A stretch of DNA of 64,000 bases from Clavibacter capsici (GCF_001280205.1 NZ_CP012573.1:2418001-2482000); one strand, 5' to 3'. Positions 33,526 through 43,316 are shown, numbered from the stretch's first letter. Program-made: numbers and translations. The notes: a model not told the origin generated them from the sequence alone.

Positions 33526-34440
33526 CTAGCGGAGGCTGGGAGCCTCTCCGTCACCCTCCCGATCGGCCCAGGCACGGGCCACGCGGAGGTAGTCGTCGAC
33601 GCCCAGCTGCTCGCCCCGCGAAGTGGGGGCGACCCCTCCGGCCTCCAGGAGCGCGGACGCCGCCTCGCTCCCGCCGAGCAGCTCGGCGAGCGCCTGGCGC
33701 AGCATCTTGCGGCGCTGCTGGAAGGCCGCGTCGACGATCCGGAACGTGCGGACGCGCAGCTCCTCCGAGGCGTACGGCTCCGCGTGCCGCTCGAACGCGA
33801 CGAGGACGGAGTCGACGTTCGGCACCGGCCAGAACACCTGGCGGCTGACCTGGCCGGCCGTGCGCCACGCGCCGTACCAGGCCGCCTTGACGCTCGGGGA
33901 TCCGTAGACCTTGGAGCCCGGCGCCGCGGCGATGCGGTGGCCGACCTCGGCCTGCACCATGACGACGCCCGTGCGGATCGACGGGAAGTGCTCGAGCAGG
34001 TGCAGCAGCACGGGCACGGAGACGTTGTAGGGCAGGTTCGCGACGAGCGCGGTGGGATCCCCGGGCAGCTCGGCGACGCGCAGCGCGTCCTCGTGTACCA
34101 CGGTGAGCGCGGCGTCCGGCTGGTACAGGCCCACGGTGATGGGCAGCTGCTCGGCGAGCCGGCCGTCGATCTCCACCGCGACGACGCTCGCGCCGGTCTC
34201 CAGGAGGCCGAGGGTGAGGGATCCGAGGCCGGGCCCGACCTCGACCACGTGCGTGCCGGCCTCGACGCCCGCGACCCGGACGATGCGGCGCACGGTGTTC
34301 GCGTCGATGACGAAGTTCTGGCCGAGCTTCTTGGTGGGCGCGACGCCGAGCAGCTCGGCGAGGTCGCGGATCTCGGCGGGGCCGAGGAGCGTGGGCGCCG
34401 CGGCGGGAGCGGGCGCGGCGGGTGCCGTCTCGTCGCTCAC
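33526..34440 (-). CDS. rsmA: 16S rRNA (adenine1518/1519-N6)-dimethyltransferase
   Basis: The 304-residue KsgA protein dimethylates two adenines near the 3' end of 16S rRNA. It shows [17 protein letters not shown], the SAM motif [15 protein letters not shown], the catalytic [11 protein letters not shown] and [15 protein letters not shown] at 34438-34440 overlaps the tatD stop (GTGA), so the two are translationally coupled. The N-terminal 20 residues are Ala/Pro-rich and probably disordered. Confidence 0.96.
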   Translation of the reverse strand: MSDETAPAAPAPAAAPTLLGPAEIRDLAELLGVAPTKKLGQNFVIDANTVRRIVRVAGVEAGTHVVEVGPGLGSLTLGLLETGASVVAVEIDGRLAEQLPITVGLYQPDAALTVVHEDALRVAELPGDPTALVANLPYNVSVPVLLHLLEHFPSIRTGVVMVQAEVGHRIAAAPGSKVYGSPSVKAAWYGAWRTAGQVSRQVFWPVPNVDSVLVAFERHAEPYASEELRVRTFRIVDAAFQQRRKMLRQALAELLGGSEAASALLEAGGVAPTSRGEQLGVDDYLRVARAWADREGDGEAPSLR

Positions 34441-35387
34441 GCGCGGCCCGCCGGGTCGACCTCGGCGGGGTCCTTGGCCGGCGACGTGACGGGCTCGTCG
34501 TCCCAGCGCCCGTAGACGAGCTCCGTGTTGGAGGAGATCTGCGCGGCGAGCATCGACACGTCGGTGCCGAGGTGCGCGGCCATCGCGCGGAGGGTGTGCG
34601 GGATGAGGTACGGCGCGTTCGGCCGGCCGCGGAACGGCACGGGCGTGAGGAACGGCGCATCCGTCTCCACCAGCAGCAGCGAGCGCGGCGCGAAGGCGAG
34701 CGCCTCGCGCAGGTCGACCGCGTTCTTGAAGGTGACCGTGCCGGAGAACGACATGTACCAGCCGTTCTCGGCGCAGATCCGGGCGAGGTCCTCATCTCCC
34801 GAGAAGCAGTGGAAGACGGTGCGCTCGGGGGCGCCGACGCGCAGCAGCGTGGAGACGACCTCGTCGTGCGCGTCGCGGTCGTGGATCTGGAGGGCGATGC
34901 CGCGCTCCTTGGCGATGCGGATGTGCTCCTCGAACGAGCGCTGCTGGGCCGCGCGGCCCTCCTCGCCCGTGCGGAAGAAGTCGAGGCCGGTCTCGCCGAC
35001 GGCGCGCACGCGCGGGCGTCCGGCCAGCTCGTGGATCTCGGCCAGCGCGTCGTCGAGCGTGCCCGCCTCCTCGTAGACCGGGGCCTCGTTCGGGTGGATC
35101 GCGACGGCCGCGAGCATGCGCGGCTCGTGCGCGGCGGTCTCGGCCGACCAGCGGGAGGTCTCGAGGTCGCCGCCCACCTGGATCACGCCGCGGACGCCGA
35201 CCGAGCTCGCGCGGTCGAGGTGCTCGGTGAAGTCGATGGGCGACTCGCCGTCCGCGATCTCGAGGTGCGTGTGGTTGTCGTAGACGGGGACCGTCAGCGC
35301 CTCGGGCAGCGGCGGGTACGTGAGGTCGCGCGTCTGGCCGTGGACCGCGGTGGTGTCGCGCTGGCGCACGTAGTTCGAATCGGGCAT
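34437..35387 (-). CDS. tatD: TatD family metal-dependent hydrolase
   Basis: The 316-residue TIM-barrel DNase/hydrolase carries the metal motif [45 protein letters not shown] and VETDAPFL. The family cleaves DNA 3'-5' and takes part in repair. ATG at 35387 is preceded seven bases upstream by TAGAGT, a possible leaderless -10 box. It lies between metG and ksgA, as in other actinobacteria, but the rpfB gene often found between tatD and ksgA is absent. Confidence 0.95.
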   Translation of the reverse strand: MPDSNYVRQRDTTAVHGQTRDLTYPPLPEALTVPVYDNHTHLEIADGESPIDFTEHLDRASSVGVRGVIQVGGDLETSRWSAETAAHEPRMLAAVAIHPNEAPVYEEAGTLDDALAEIHELAGRPRVRAVGETGLDFFRTGEEGRAAQQRSFEEHIRIAKERGIALQIHDRDAHDEVVSTLLRVGAPERTVFHCFSGDEDLARICAENGWYMSFSGTVTFKNAVDLREALAFAPRSLLLVETDAPFLTPVPFRGRPNAPYLIPHTLRAMAAHLGTDVSMLAAQISSNTELVYGRWDDEPVTSPAKDPAEVDPAGRA

Positions 35388-35458
35388 CGCGCTCACTCTA
35401 CCGACGGGCGGGTGCCGCACCCGGACGGGCCGCGGCACCCGGACGGCGGGCGACGGGC

Positions 35459-37036
35459 TCAGGCGGCGGGCGTCGCCGGCTCCTGCTCGATGCGCGGGAA
35501 CAGCGGCGCCTCGAGCGGGGTGACGGTGCCGGATCCGGTCCACTCGTCGGCGAGGTCGATGCGCTGCTGGCCGACCGTGCCGGTGCCGCCGAGCGCGGTC
35601 CAGAGCTTGGCGGTGGCGCCGGGAAGCACGGGCGCGAGCAGCACGGCGAGCGTGCCGAGCCCGCGGACCGCCGTGTGGAGCACGGTCTCGAGGCGCGCGC
35701 GGTCCTCGTCCCTCTTCGCGAGGGCCCAGGGCTCCTGGCTCGTGATGTAGCCGTTGAGCTCGTCGACGAGGGTCCACACGGCGGCGAGCGCCTCGTGGAT
35801 CGCGAGCCGCTCGATGGCCTCGTCGGCGGTGGAGACGGCGGCGCGCGCGACGGACAGCACGCGCTCGTCGGCCTCGGTGGTCTCGTTCGCCTCGGGGATC
35901 CGGCCGTCGAAGTAGCGGCCGACCATGGCGATCACGCGGGAGGAGAGGTTGCCGAAGCCGTTGGCGAGCTCGGCCTGGTACCGGGCGCTGAGGTCCTCCC
36001 AGCTGAACGAGCCGTCCTGCCCGAAGGCGAAGGCGCGCATGAAGTGGTAGCGGAACGCGTCGATGCCGAAGGTGTCGGTGATGGTCTGCGGCACGATGCC
36101 CGTGAGCTTCGACTTCGACATCTTCTCGCCGCCGACGAGCAGCCAGCCGTGGCCGAAGACGCGACGGGGCGGCTCCTCGCCGAGCGCCATGAGCATGGCG
36201 GGCCAGATGACCGCGTGGAACCGGAGGATGTCCTTGCCCACCAGGTGCGTGGCGGGCCAGCGGCGGCGGAACTTCTCGTCGTCGACGCCGTAGCCGATGG
36301 CCGTGACGTAGTTCATGAGCGCCTCGAACCACACGTAGACGACGTGGCTCTCGTCCCACGGGATGGGGATGCCCCAGTCGAAGCTGGAGCGCGAGATCGA
36401 CAGGTCCTCGAGTCCCCGGCGGACGAACGAGAGGATCTCGTTGCGGGCGCTCTCCGGCTGGATGAAGTCGGGGCGCTCCTCGTAGAACGCGAGGAGCCGC
36501 TCGCCGAAGTCGCTCATGCGGAAGAAGTAGTTCTTCTCCTCCAGCAGCTCGACGGGCTTCGAGTGGATGGCGCAGACGAGCTGGCCCTCGAACGGACCCG
36601 TGCCCTCGAGGAGGTCGGACGGCTGCTTGTACTCCTCGCAGCCGACGCAGTAGTAGCCCTTGTACTCGCCCGTGTAGATGTACCCGGCGTCGTGCAGGCG
36701 CTGCAGGAAGACCTTGACGGACTCCTCGTGGCGGGCGTCGGTGGTGCGGATGAAGTCGTCGTTGGAGATGTCGACGGCCTCCAGCAGCGGCTGCCAGCTC
36801 TCCGTGACGAGGCGGTCGGCCCAGGCCTGCGGGGTGGTCTCGTGCGCGGTGGCGGTGCGGAGGATCTTCTGCCCGTGCTCGTCGGTGCCCGTGAGGAACC
36901 AGGTGTCGTCGCCGCGCTGGCGGTGCCAGCGGGCGAGGACGTCGGCGGCGACCTCGGTGTACGCGTGCCCGATGTGCGGGACGTCGTTCACGTAGAAGAT
37001 CGGCGTGGTGATGTAGAAGGGCTCGCCGCGGGACAT
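35459..37036 (-). CDS. metG: Methionyl-tRNA synthetase
   Basis: The 525-residue class I synthetase has YVNDVPHIGHAYTEVAADV (HIGH) and GEKMSKSKLTG (KMSKS). The short zinc-knuckle region YCVGCEEYKQPSDLL corresponds to the compact actinobacterial form without a C-terminal tRNA-binding extension. ATG at 37034-37036 was chosen because a TAGGAT box (37044-37049) sits seven bases upstream and overlaps the only other ATG (37045). Confidence 0.95.
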   Translation of the reverse strand: MSRGEPFYITTPIFYVNDVPHIGHAYTEVAADVLARWHRQRGDDTWFLTGTDEHGQKILRTATAHETTPQAWADRLVTESWQPLLEAVDISNDDFIRTTDARHEESVKVFLQRLHDAGYIYTGEYKGYYCVGCEEYKQPSDLLEGTGPFEGQLVCAIHSKPVELLEEKNYFFRMSDFGERLLAFYEERPDFIQPESARNEILSFVRRGLEDLSISRSSFDWGIPIPWDESHVVYVWFEALMNYVTAIGYGVDDEKFRRRWPATHLVGKDILRFHAVIWPAMLMALGEEPPRRVFGHGWLLVGGEKMSKSKLTGIVPQTITDTFGIDAFRYHFMRAFAFGQDGSFSWEDLSARYQAELANGFGNLSSRVIAMVGRYFDGRIPEANETTEADERVLSVARAAVSTADEAIERLAIHEALAAVWTLVDELNGYITSQEPWALAKRDEDRARLETVLHTAVRGLGTLAVLLAPVLPGATAKLWTALGGTGTVGQQRIDLADEWTGSGTVTPLEAPLFPRIEQEPATPAA

Positions 37037-37043
37037 GGGCTCC

Positions 37044-37071
37044 ATCCTAACGATCGGCGGGAGCGCTCCCG
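37044..37071 (-). promoter_or_regulatory. metG promoter region with palindrome
   Basis: TAGGAT (37044-37049) is seven bases before the metG ATG. CGGGAGCGCTCCCG (37058-37071), a perfect 14-base palindrome, covers the spacer behind it. The palindrome could be an operator, or a hairpin ending transcripts from prpC just upstream. Confidence 0.5.
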
Positions 37072-37121
37072 GCCGTGTGACCGGGGCCGGCGGGCGGGTG
37101 GCCGAGCGGCTCCGGCGGCGG

Positions 37122-38255
37122 TCAGGACAGGTGGCGCTCGGCGGGTCCGTCGTACTCGGAGAGCGGCCGGATCAGCGAGTTCGCCGCCCGCTGCTCCACG
37201 ATGTGCGCGGTCCAGCCGACCACGCGCGCGGCGACGAACAGCGGCGTGAACGCGCGGGTCTCGAAGCCGAGGAGCGCGTAGGCGGGGCCGGACGGGTAGT
37301 CGAGGTTGGGCAGGATCCCCGTGCGCTCGGCCATGCCGCGCTCGAGCGCGTCGTACAGCTCCATCGTGCGGCGGGCGGAGTCCCCCGCCTCGCCGCCGGC
37401 CTCCACGCGCACGGCGACGAGTTCGTCGAGCGCCTGCTTCATGGTGGGCACGCGCGAGTCGCCCGCGCGGTAGACGCGGTGGCCGAAGCCCATGACCTTG
37501 CGCTTCGCGGCGAGCGCCTCGTCGAGCCAGGCCTCCACGCGCGACGCGTCGCCGATCTCGTCGAGCGTCTCGAGCACGGCCTCGTTCGCGCCGCCGTGCA
37601 GCCGGCCCTTGAGCGCGCCGATCGCGCCCGTGACCGCGGAGTGCAGGTCGGCGAGGGTCGAGGTGATGACGCGGGCCGTGAAGGTGGACGCGTTGAAGGA
37701 GTGCTCGGCGTACAGGATCAGCGAGACCTCCATGGCCTTCGCGTCGGCCTCGGTGGGGCGCTCGCCGTGCACCATGAGGAGCAGGTTCTCGGCGAGGCCG
37801 AGGTCGTCGCGCGGCTCGACCGGGGCGAGGCCCTGGCGGCGGCGCTGGTCGTAGGCGATGAGGACGGGGATCTGGGCGAGGAGCCGCACGGATCGCTCGA
37901 GGTCCGCGTCGGCCGAGTGGTCGTCGGGCGTCGGATCCGCGGCGCCGATCGCGCTGACCGCGGTGCGCAGCACGTCCATGGGGTGCGCGTCGACGGGCAG
38001 CGCGTCGACGATCCGCAGCACGGCCTCGGCGGGCTGCCGCTCCGCGCGCTCCTGGGCCTCGAAGTGCGCGAGCTCCTCGTCGGTCGGCAGCTCGCCGTGC
38101 CAGAGGAGGTACGCGACCTGCTCGAAGGAGCACTCGGCCGCGAGCTCCTGCACCGGGTACCCGCGGTAGAGGAGGGAGTTGGTGGCCGGCTCGACCTTGC
38201 TGATGCGGGTCGTGTCGACCACTACCCCGGCGAGGCCCTTGCGGATGTCGGTCAT
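37122..38255 (-). CDS. prpC: 2-methylcitrate/citrate synthase
   Basis: The 377-residue protein belongs to the short citrate synthase group. Visible motifs include LLYRGYPVQELA, HSFNASTFTARVI with the catalytic His, GALKGRLHGGANE, MGFGHRVYRAGDSR and NLDYPSG. The length and the sequence around HSFNASTF match 2-methylcitrate synthases, which join propionyl-CoA to oxaloacetate. prpD and prpB lie 6 kb away, which supports this reading. AAGGAG precedes the ATG. It is separated from its pathway partners, which usually form one operon. Confidence 0.88.
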   Translation of the reverse strand: MTDIRKGLAGVVVDTTRISKVEPATNSLLYRGYPVQELAAECSFEQVAYLLWHGELPTDEELAHFEAQERAERQPAEAVLRIVDALPVDAHPMDVLRTAVSAIGAADPTPDDHSADADLERSVRLLAQIPVLIAYDQRRRQGLAPVEPRDDLGLAENLLLMVHGERPTEADAKAMEVSLILYAEHSFNASTFTARVITSTLADLHSAVTGAIGALKGRLHGGANEAVLETLDEIGDASRVEAWLDEALAAKRKVMGFGHRVYRAGDSRVPTMKQALDELVAVRVEAGGEAGDSARRTMELYDALERGMAERTGILPNLDYPSGPAYALLGFETRAFTPLFVAARVVGWTAHIVEQRAANSLIRPLSEYDGPAERHLS

Positions 38256-38517
38256 GGTGCTCCTTCGCGGCATGCCGCACCCGCTGTGGTGGGGCGGATC
38301 GGGTCGCCTCGGGGTGCGATCGTCACTGTATCGGGGCGGGTGGCGCGGGGGCGAGGGTCGTCGGCGACCGCGGACCCCGCACGCCGGGGCGAGGTGGGGA
38401 GGGGTCGAGGCTGACGGGCGCCTCCATGCGCCGGACGCCGCGGGATCCGCTCGGTAGCCTCTCGATCAGGCGCACCCGAGGCGCCGCCCGCGCAGCCGCG
38501 CCGACCCGGAGGACGCC

Positions 38518-39969
38518 ATGCCCGAGAGCAACGACCACGCCGATCCCGCCGCCGACACCGCGACCGAGCCCGACCGCTACGACGTGGCGGTCATCGGCGC
38601 CGGCCCCGCGGGAACCGCCGCCGCCCTCCGCGCGGCCGAGCTGGGCGCGTCCGTCGTGGTGCTCGAGGCCGGCCGCGTCGGCGGCACGTGCGTCAACACC
38701 GGGTGCGTGCCCACGCGCGTGCTCGCGAAGACCGCGCGGCTCGTCCGCGAGGTGCGGTCCGCGGGAGAGAACGGGATCGGCGTGGGCGAGCCGACCCCGC
38801 ACTGGCCGTCGATCGTCGCGCGCGTGCACGAGCAGGTCGACCGCGTGCGCTCGCTCAAGGACGAGGCCGCGCGGTTCGAGGCGGCGGGCGTGACGCTGGT
38901 CCACGAGGGCCGCGCGCGCTTCGTCGACGACCGCACGCTCGAGCTCGACAGCGGCCGGCGGATCACCGCGGGCTCCATCATCGTGTGCGTCGGCGGCCAC
39001 TCGCGCCGCCTGCCCGTGCCCGGCGCGGAGCTCGCGACCGTGCCCGAGGACGTGCTCGCGCTGCCCGAGATCCCCCGGCGGCTGGCGGTCATCGGCGCGG
39101 GCAACACGGGCGCGCAGCTCGTGACCGTGTTCCGCTCGTTCGGCTCCGAGGTCACGCTGCTCGACGTCGCGCCGCGCGTGCTCACCGCGTCGGACGAGGC
39201 GATCTCCGAGGCCGTGTCCGAGGCGTTCCGCGCGCAGGGCGTGCGCGTGCACACGGGCATCGACACGGTGACGGGGCTGACGAGGACGGGCGACGGATCC
39301 ATCACCCTGCTCTGGCGCGACGGCGACCGCCCGCAGTCCTCCAGCTTCGACGCGGTGATCATGGCCACCGGCTGGCCCGCCGACGTCGAGGACCTGGGGC
39401 TCGAGCACGCAGGGCTGGAGGTGGAGCGCTCGGCGATCCCGGTCGACCGCTACCTCCGCACGCGCGTGCCGCACATCCTCGCGGTGGGCGACGCCAACGG
39501 CAAGGACATGCTCGTGCAGGCGGCGCAGTCGGAGGGCGAGGCCGCGGCCGAGAACGCGGTGCTGGGCGTCAACCGGCGGATCCCGCTGCAGCTCCTCCCG
39601 GCCGGCGGCTTCACCGACCCCGACTACGCGGGCGTCGGCCTCACGCAGGCGGAGGCGCGCGAGCGCGACGAGGCGTGCGTGGTCGCCCGGGTGCCGTTCG
39701 CCGAGGTGGACCGCGCCGTGATCGACGACCGCGAGGCCGGCTTCCTGCTGCTCATCGCCGACCGTCGCCGCGAGCTGATCCTCGGCGCGCACGCCGTGGG
39801 CGAGAACGCGGTCGAGGTGATCCAGTCGGTCACCACCGCGATGGCCGCGGGCGTCGACGTCGCGACCCTCGCGCACGTGCGGTTCGCGTACCCGACGTAC
39901 AGCGCCATCATCGGGATCGCGGCGCGCCGGCTCCTGCAGGAGGACGACCGCGCGGGCGAGCTCGACTGA
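38518..39969 (+). CDS. FAD-dependent disulfide oxidoreductase, mercuric-reductase/LPD-like
   Basis: The protein has 483 residues. FAD motif VAVIGAGPAGTAAALRA, redox disulfide C58-C63 in GGTCVNTGCVPTRVLAK, NAD(P) motif LAVIGAGNTGAQLVTVF, second FAD motif ILAVGDANG, and dimerisation domain are all present. The C-terminal pair expected of mercuric reductase is absent, and the usual HxxxxE of lipoamide dehydrogenase is replaced by YPTYSAII. It is therefore a pyridine nucleotide-disulfide oxidoreductase of uncertain substrate. GGAGGACGCC precedes ATG. The next gene, a flavodoxin-fold quinone reductase, suggests redox detoxification. Confidence 0.88.
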   Translation: MPESNDHADPAADTATEPDRYDVAVIGAGPAGTAAALRAAELGASVVVLEAGRVGGTCVNTGCVPTRVLAKTARLVREVRSAGENGIGVGEPTPHWPSIVARVHEQVDRVRSLKDEAARFEAAGVTLVHEGRARFVDDRTLELDSGRRITAGSIIVCVGGHSRRLPVPGAELATVPEDVLALPEIPRRLAVIGAGNTGAQLVTVFRSFGSEVTLLDVAPRVLTASDEAISEAVSEAFRAQGVRVHTGIDTVTGLTRTGDGSITLLWRDGDRPQSSSFDAVIMATGWPADVEDLGLEHAGLEVERSAIPVDRYLRTRVPHILAVGDANGKDMLVQAAQSEGEAAAENAVLGVNRRIPLQLLPAGGFTDPDYAGVGLTQAEARERDEACVVARVPFAEVDRAVIDDREAGFLLLIADRRRELILGAHAVGENAVEVIQSVTTAMAAGVDVATLAHVRFAYPTYSAIIGIAARRLLQEDDRAGELD

Positions 39970-40003
39970 GGCGACGGTCGGTCGTGCGTGGTCGGATGGA
40001 TCC

Positions 40004-40588
40004 ATGACCGCGCTCATCGTCACCGCCCACCCCGACCCCGACTCCCTCACCCACGAGGTCGCCCGCCGTCTCGAGGCCGCGCTCGGCGGATCCGGCGTCA
40101 CGACCGCGCACCTCGCGCAGGAGGGCTTCGACCCGGTCTTCGGGATGGCCGACCGGCGGACGTACGCCGGCGACGCGCCAGCCCCCGCGGACGTCGTCGC
40201 CGAGCAGGCGCGCCTCGACGCCGTGGACCACGTCGTGCTCGTCTTCCCCGTGTGGTGGTGGTCGATGCCGGCGCTGCTCAAGGGCTGGATCGACCGCACC
40301 TTCATCGGCGGCTGGGCGTTCGACATCGACGACGACGGGCGCATCGACAAGCGGCTCCAGCGCCTCACCGTGCACCTCGTGCCCGTCTCCGGCTTCGGCC
40401 GCGCGTCCTTCGCGCGGCACGGGTACCTCTCCGCGTTCCAGACGCAGATCGGCCACGGGATCCTCGACTACTGCGGCGCGCGCCACGGCGCCCTGGCCTT
40501 CGTGCACGACTCCGAGTCGGGCGACCGGGACGCCGTGGGCGCCGAGGTCGAGCGGGCCGTGGCCGAGGTCGTCGCGGCGGTCGGCTGA
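40004..40588 (+). CDS. NAD(P)H oxidoreductase, NQO1/KefF-like flavodoxin fold
   Basis: The 194-residue protein has the FMN-binding start ALIVTAHPDPDSLTH, then VLVFPVWWWSMPALLKGW and DRTFIGGWAF, the pattern of NQO1/MdaB/KefF quinone reductases. Such enzymes use FAD or FMN to reduce quinones by two electrons. It follows the disulfide oxidoreductase by 34 bases on the same strand and may be co-transcribed with it. Confidence 0.9.
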   Translation: MTALIVTAHPDPDSLTHEVARRLEAALGGSGVTTAHLAQEGFDPVFGMADRRTYAGDAPAPADVVAEQARLDAVDHVVLVFPVWWWSMPALLKGWIDRTFIGGWAFDIDDDGRIDKRLQRLTVHLVPVSGFGRASFARHGYLSAFQTQIGHGILDYCGARHGALAFVHDSESGDRDAVGAEVERAVAEVVAAVG

Positions 40589-40640
40589 CCCCGCGGGCCC
40601 TCCTCCGCACCCGTCGCCCCGCGTCGCCTAGCGTCGGGGC

Positions 40641-41165
40641 ATGACCGCCACCGCCGATCCGCTCCCCGACCGACCGCGCGACGCCTCCGGCTCCCGTCCC
40701 GATGCCGCCGGAGTCGTGATCCGCGCCGCCGGCGCCGCGGACATGCCGGCGGTGGCGGAGCTGCGCTGGCGGTGGTCCGTCGACGAGGGCGGCGTGGCGC
40801 CGGCGACGGATCCCGCGGGCTACGTCGCCGCGACCGCGGCCTTCGCCGCCGCGCACCCGCGCTCGCACCGGTGCCACGTCGCCGAGAGGGACGGCGTCGT
40901 CGTGGGCCTGGCCTGGCTCGCGCTCACGGATCGGCCGCCCACGCCGGACGACCTGAGCCGCGTCGCGGGCGACGTCCAGTCCGTCTACGTCATCCCCGAG
41001 CTGCGCGGGTCCGGGACCGGCTCCCGGCTGGTGGCGGCGCTGCTCGACGACGCCCGCGCCGCGGGCTGCCGCTACGTGCGCGTGCACTCGAGCCCGCGCG
41101 CGATCCCCCTCTACGCGCGAGCGGGGTTCGCGGTCGACGAGACATACCGCGTCGTCCGGCTCTGA
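40641..41165 (+). CDS. GNAT family N-acetyltransferase
   Basis: The 174-residue acetyltransferase has SVYVIPELRGSGTGSRLVAA (acetyl-CoA loop) and YVRVHSSPRAIPLYARAGF. A TAGCGT box at 40629-40634 stands exactly six bases before the ATG, and no Shine-Dalgarno sequence is present, so the transcript is probably leaderless. The substrate is unknown. Confidence 0.88.
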   Translation: MTATADPLPDRPRDASGSRPDAAGVVIRAAGAADMPAVAELRWRWSVDEGGVAPATDPAGYVAATAAFAAAHPRSHRCHVAERDGVVVGLAWLALTDRPPTPDDLSRVAGDVQSVYVIPELRGSGTGSRLVAALLDDARAAGCRYVRVHSSPRAIPLYARAGFAVDETYRVVRL

Positions 41166-41172
41166 CGCGCGC

Positions 41173-42216
41173 TCAGATCCCGTCGTCGATCCCCGCCATG
41201 TCGAGCACGAAGCGGTAGCGCACGTCGTTGCGGCGGAGCCGGTCCATCGCCGTGCCCACCTCGGCGGCGGGCATCACCTCCACGTCGGCGGTGATCCCGT
41301 GCTCGCCGCAGAAGTCGAGCAGGTCCTGCGTCGCGGGACGCCCTGCGCTGCCGGAGGACGCGAGACGACGGCGGCCCGTGAGCAGGTCCATCGCCTGGAC
41401 ACCCAGCGGGCCCAGGAAGCCGAGCACGCAGAGCGTGCCGTCGAGGTCGAGCACGCGGAGGTACGGGCCGAGGTCGTGCGCGACGGACACCGTGTCGAGC
41501 ACGAGGTCGAGGGTGGACCCGGCCCGGGCCATCGCCTCGGCGTCCGTGGAGACGACCACCCGCGCGGCGCCCAGGCGCTCGGCATCCGCGGCTTTGGCCG
41601 CGCTCGTCGTGAAGACGGTCACCTCCGCGCCGAGCGCCCGCCCCAGCCGCACCGCGAGATGGCCGAGACCGCCGAGGCCGACGACGCCGAGGCGCGTGCC
41701 GGGTCCGACGCCGGCTGCCCGCAGCGGCTCCCAGACCGTGACGCCCGCGCACATGAGCGGCGCGACGGCGGCCGGATCCAGGGACGCCGGGCGCCGGTAG
41801 ACGAAGGGCTCCCGGACCACGTAGCGGCCGGACCAGCCTCCGCGCGTCGTGGATCCGTCGACGCGGTCGCGGCCGCCGTAGGTGAGGGTGGGGAACTCGA
41901 CGCACATGTTCTCGTGGCCGGCGCGGCACATGGCGCAGACGCCGCACGAGTCGACGATGTTGCCGACCGCGACCGAGTCGCCGGGCGCGAAGGCCGTGAC
42001 GGCGCATCCGACGGCCACCACCTCCCCCACGAACTCGTGGCCGGGGACGAGCGCGTCGTCGCGACCGTGCTGGTCGAGGGCGTGCAGGTCGGAGAAGCAG
42101 ACGCCGCAGTGGGTGACGCGGACGTCGACGTCGTCGGGTCGGAGGTCGCGGCGCGCGATCGGCGTCGGGCGGACGGGCTGGCCGGAAGCCGGGGACAGGA
42201 GGGCTGTGGTGCGCAT
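41173..42216 (-). CDS. Zinc-dependent NAD(P) alcohol dehydrogenase
   Basis: The 347-residue medium-chain dehydrogenase has catalytic-zinc ligands in HCGVCFSDLHAL and PGHEFVGEVV, structural-zinc cysteines in CGVCAMCRAGHENMC, and the Rossmann motif GVVGLGGLGHLAVR. It most resembles cinnamyl-alcohol/YahK-type aldehyde reductases. TAGGTT (42223-42228 on the minus strand) is six bases before the ATG and lies inside the operator shared with the divergent TetR gene. It is probably repressed by that TetR protein. Confidence 0.92.
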   Translation of the reverse strand: MRTTALLSPASGQPVRPTPIARRDLRPDDVDVRVTHCGVCFSDLHALDQHGRDDALVPGHEFVGEVVAVGCAVTAFAPGDSVAVGNIVDSCGVCAMCRAGHENMCVEFPTLTYGGRDRVDGSTTRGGWSGRYVVREPFVYRRPASLDPAAVAPLMCAGVTVWEPLRAAGVGPGTRLGVVGLGGLGHLAVRLGRALGAEVTVFTTSAAKAADAERLGAARVVVSTDAEAMARAGSTLDLVLDTVSVAHDLGPYLRVLDLDGTLCVLGFLGPLGVQAMDLLTGRRRLASSGSAGRPATQDLLDFCGEHGITADVEVMPAAEVGTAMDRLRRNDVRYRFVLDMAGIDDGI

Positions 42217-42220
42217 GCGC

Positions 42221-42254
42221 CCAACCTACCTACTGGTTGGTAGGTCTGTACAGT
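42221..42254. promoter_or_regulatory. TetR operator and back-to-back leaderless promoters
   Basis: Overlapping inverted repeats CCAACC-N8-GGTTGG (42221-42240) and ACCTACC-N8-GGTAGGT (42224-42245) fill the 44-base gap. TAGGTT (42223-42228, minus strand) serves the dehydrogenase, and TACAGT (42249-42254, plus strand) serves tetR. Each box is six bases before its ATG. A bound repressor would cover one -10 box and the -35 region of the other. Confidence 0.8.
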
Positions 42255-42260
42255 GGCCGC

Positions 42261-42851
42261 ATGACCGCCCCCGCCGTCCGCACGCGCCAGCGCATCCTCG
42301 ACGCCGCGACGGAGGAGTTCGCCGCCCGCGGCATCGCCGGGGCACGCGTCGACCGCATCGCCGCGGCGTCCGGCATGAGCAAGCCCATGCTGTACTCGCA
42401 CTTCGGCGCCAAGGACCGGCTCTTCGACGCGGTGTTCGCCGAGCACGTGATCGCGAACGGCGACCGCGTCCCCTTCACGGCCGACGACCTCCCGGGCTAC
42501 GCGGCCCGCCTCTACGACGACTACCTCCAGGATCCCGCGCTCGCCCGCTTGGTGATGTGGAAGCGCCTCGAGCGCGACGGCACCGGATACCTCTACCCGG
42601 GCCTCGAGGAGCACGACGCGACGCACGTCCGCGACATCGCCGCCGCCCAGTCCGCCGGCCGGATCCGCTCGGACCTCGACCCCGACGACGTGTGGACCCT
42701 GCTCATCGCGACCGCCGCGAGCTGGGCGCAGGTCTCGATCACGACGGTCGCGACCGACGACGACGCCGCGGACCTGCACGCGCGACGGCGCGGAGCGCTC
42801 GCGGCCTACGTCCGGGACGGGCTCTGCGCGGGCGGGGCGACGGCGGGCTGA
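42261..42851 (+). CDS. TetR family repressor
   Basis: The 196-residue protein has helix-turn-helix TRQRILDAATEEFAARGIAG, then VDRIAAASGMSKPMLYSHFG. The remainder is an all-helical ligand domain (TetR_C type) ending in LAAYVRDGLC. It lies divergently from the alcohol dehydrogenase with a shared operator, so it is a local repressor, perhaps responding to an aldehyde. Its start ATG follows TACAGT by six bases, suggesting leaderless translation. Confidence 0.93.
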   Translation: MTAPAVRTRQRILDAATEEFAARGIAGARVDRIAAASGMSKPMLYSHFGAKDRLFDAVFAEHVIANGDRVPFTADDLPGYAARLYDDYLQDPALARLVMWKRLERDGTGYLYPGLEEHDATHVRDIAAAQSAGRIRSDLDPDDVWTLLIATAASWAQVSITTVATDDDAADLHARRRGALAAYVRDGLCAGGATAG

Positions 42852-42875
42852 TCCGGGTCAGCGGCTCCGCTGCCG

Positions 42876-43316
42876 CTACGGACGGACGGCCGCCCGACGC
42901 GCGCGGCTCCGCTCGACCCCCGTCATCACGAGGTACAGCGTCGTCCAGAGCACGAGGCCCGTGGCGAGGAAGATCCCGACGACCGCGAGCACGCCGCCCG
43001 GGGTGTCCACCGGGAACCAGCCGCTGAGGAGGAGCGCGGGGAGGACGGTCACGAGCATGAGCGCGAAGTGGGCGGCCGACTGGCGCGGGAGGCTCCAGCC
43101 CGGCACCTGGTAGAGCAGCGAGCCGGCTGCGGTCGCGGCGACGATGACGCCGACCGCGACCGTCGAGCGCCCGTCCGCGGTCTGGCCGCCCGCGAGGAGG
43201 TAGGCGCCGATCGCGGACATGACGACCAACGGGATCCCGCCGAGGAGCGCGGCGCGCAGGAGCAGGCGCGGGCGGCGTGCGGGCCTCGTGGCGACCTCGG
43301 ATCGTGCGCGTGCCAT
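42876..43316 (-). CDS. DUF3021-like membrane protein
   Basis: The 146-residue protein has four membrane helices. SAAHFALMLVTVLPALLLSG, then WFP, resembles the DUF3021 family, which often accompanies LytTR regulators; none is present here. A GGGAGAGCC ribosome site precedes the ATG. It converges on the TetR gene. Its function is unknown. Confidence 0.72.
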   Translation of the reverse strand: MARARSEVATRPARRPRLLLRAALLGGIPLVVMSAIGAYLLAGGQTADGRSTVAVGVIVAATAAGSLLYQVPGWSLPRQSAAHFALMLVTVLPALLLSGWFPVDTPGGVLAVVGIFLATGLVLWTTLYLVMTGVERSRARRAAVRP

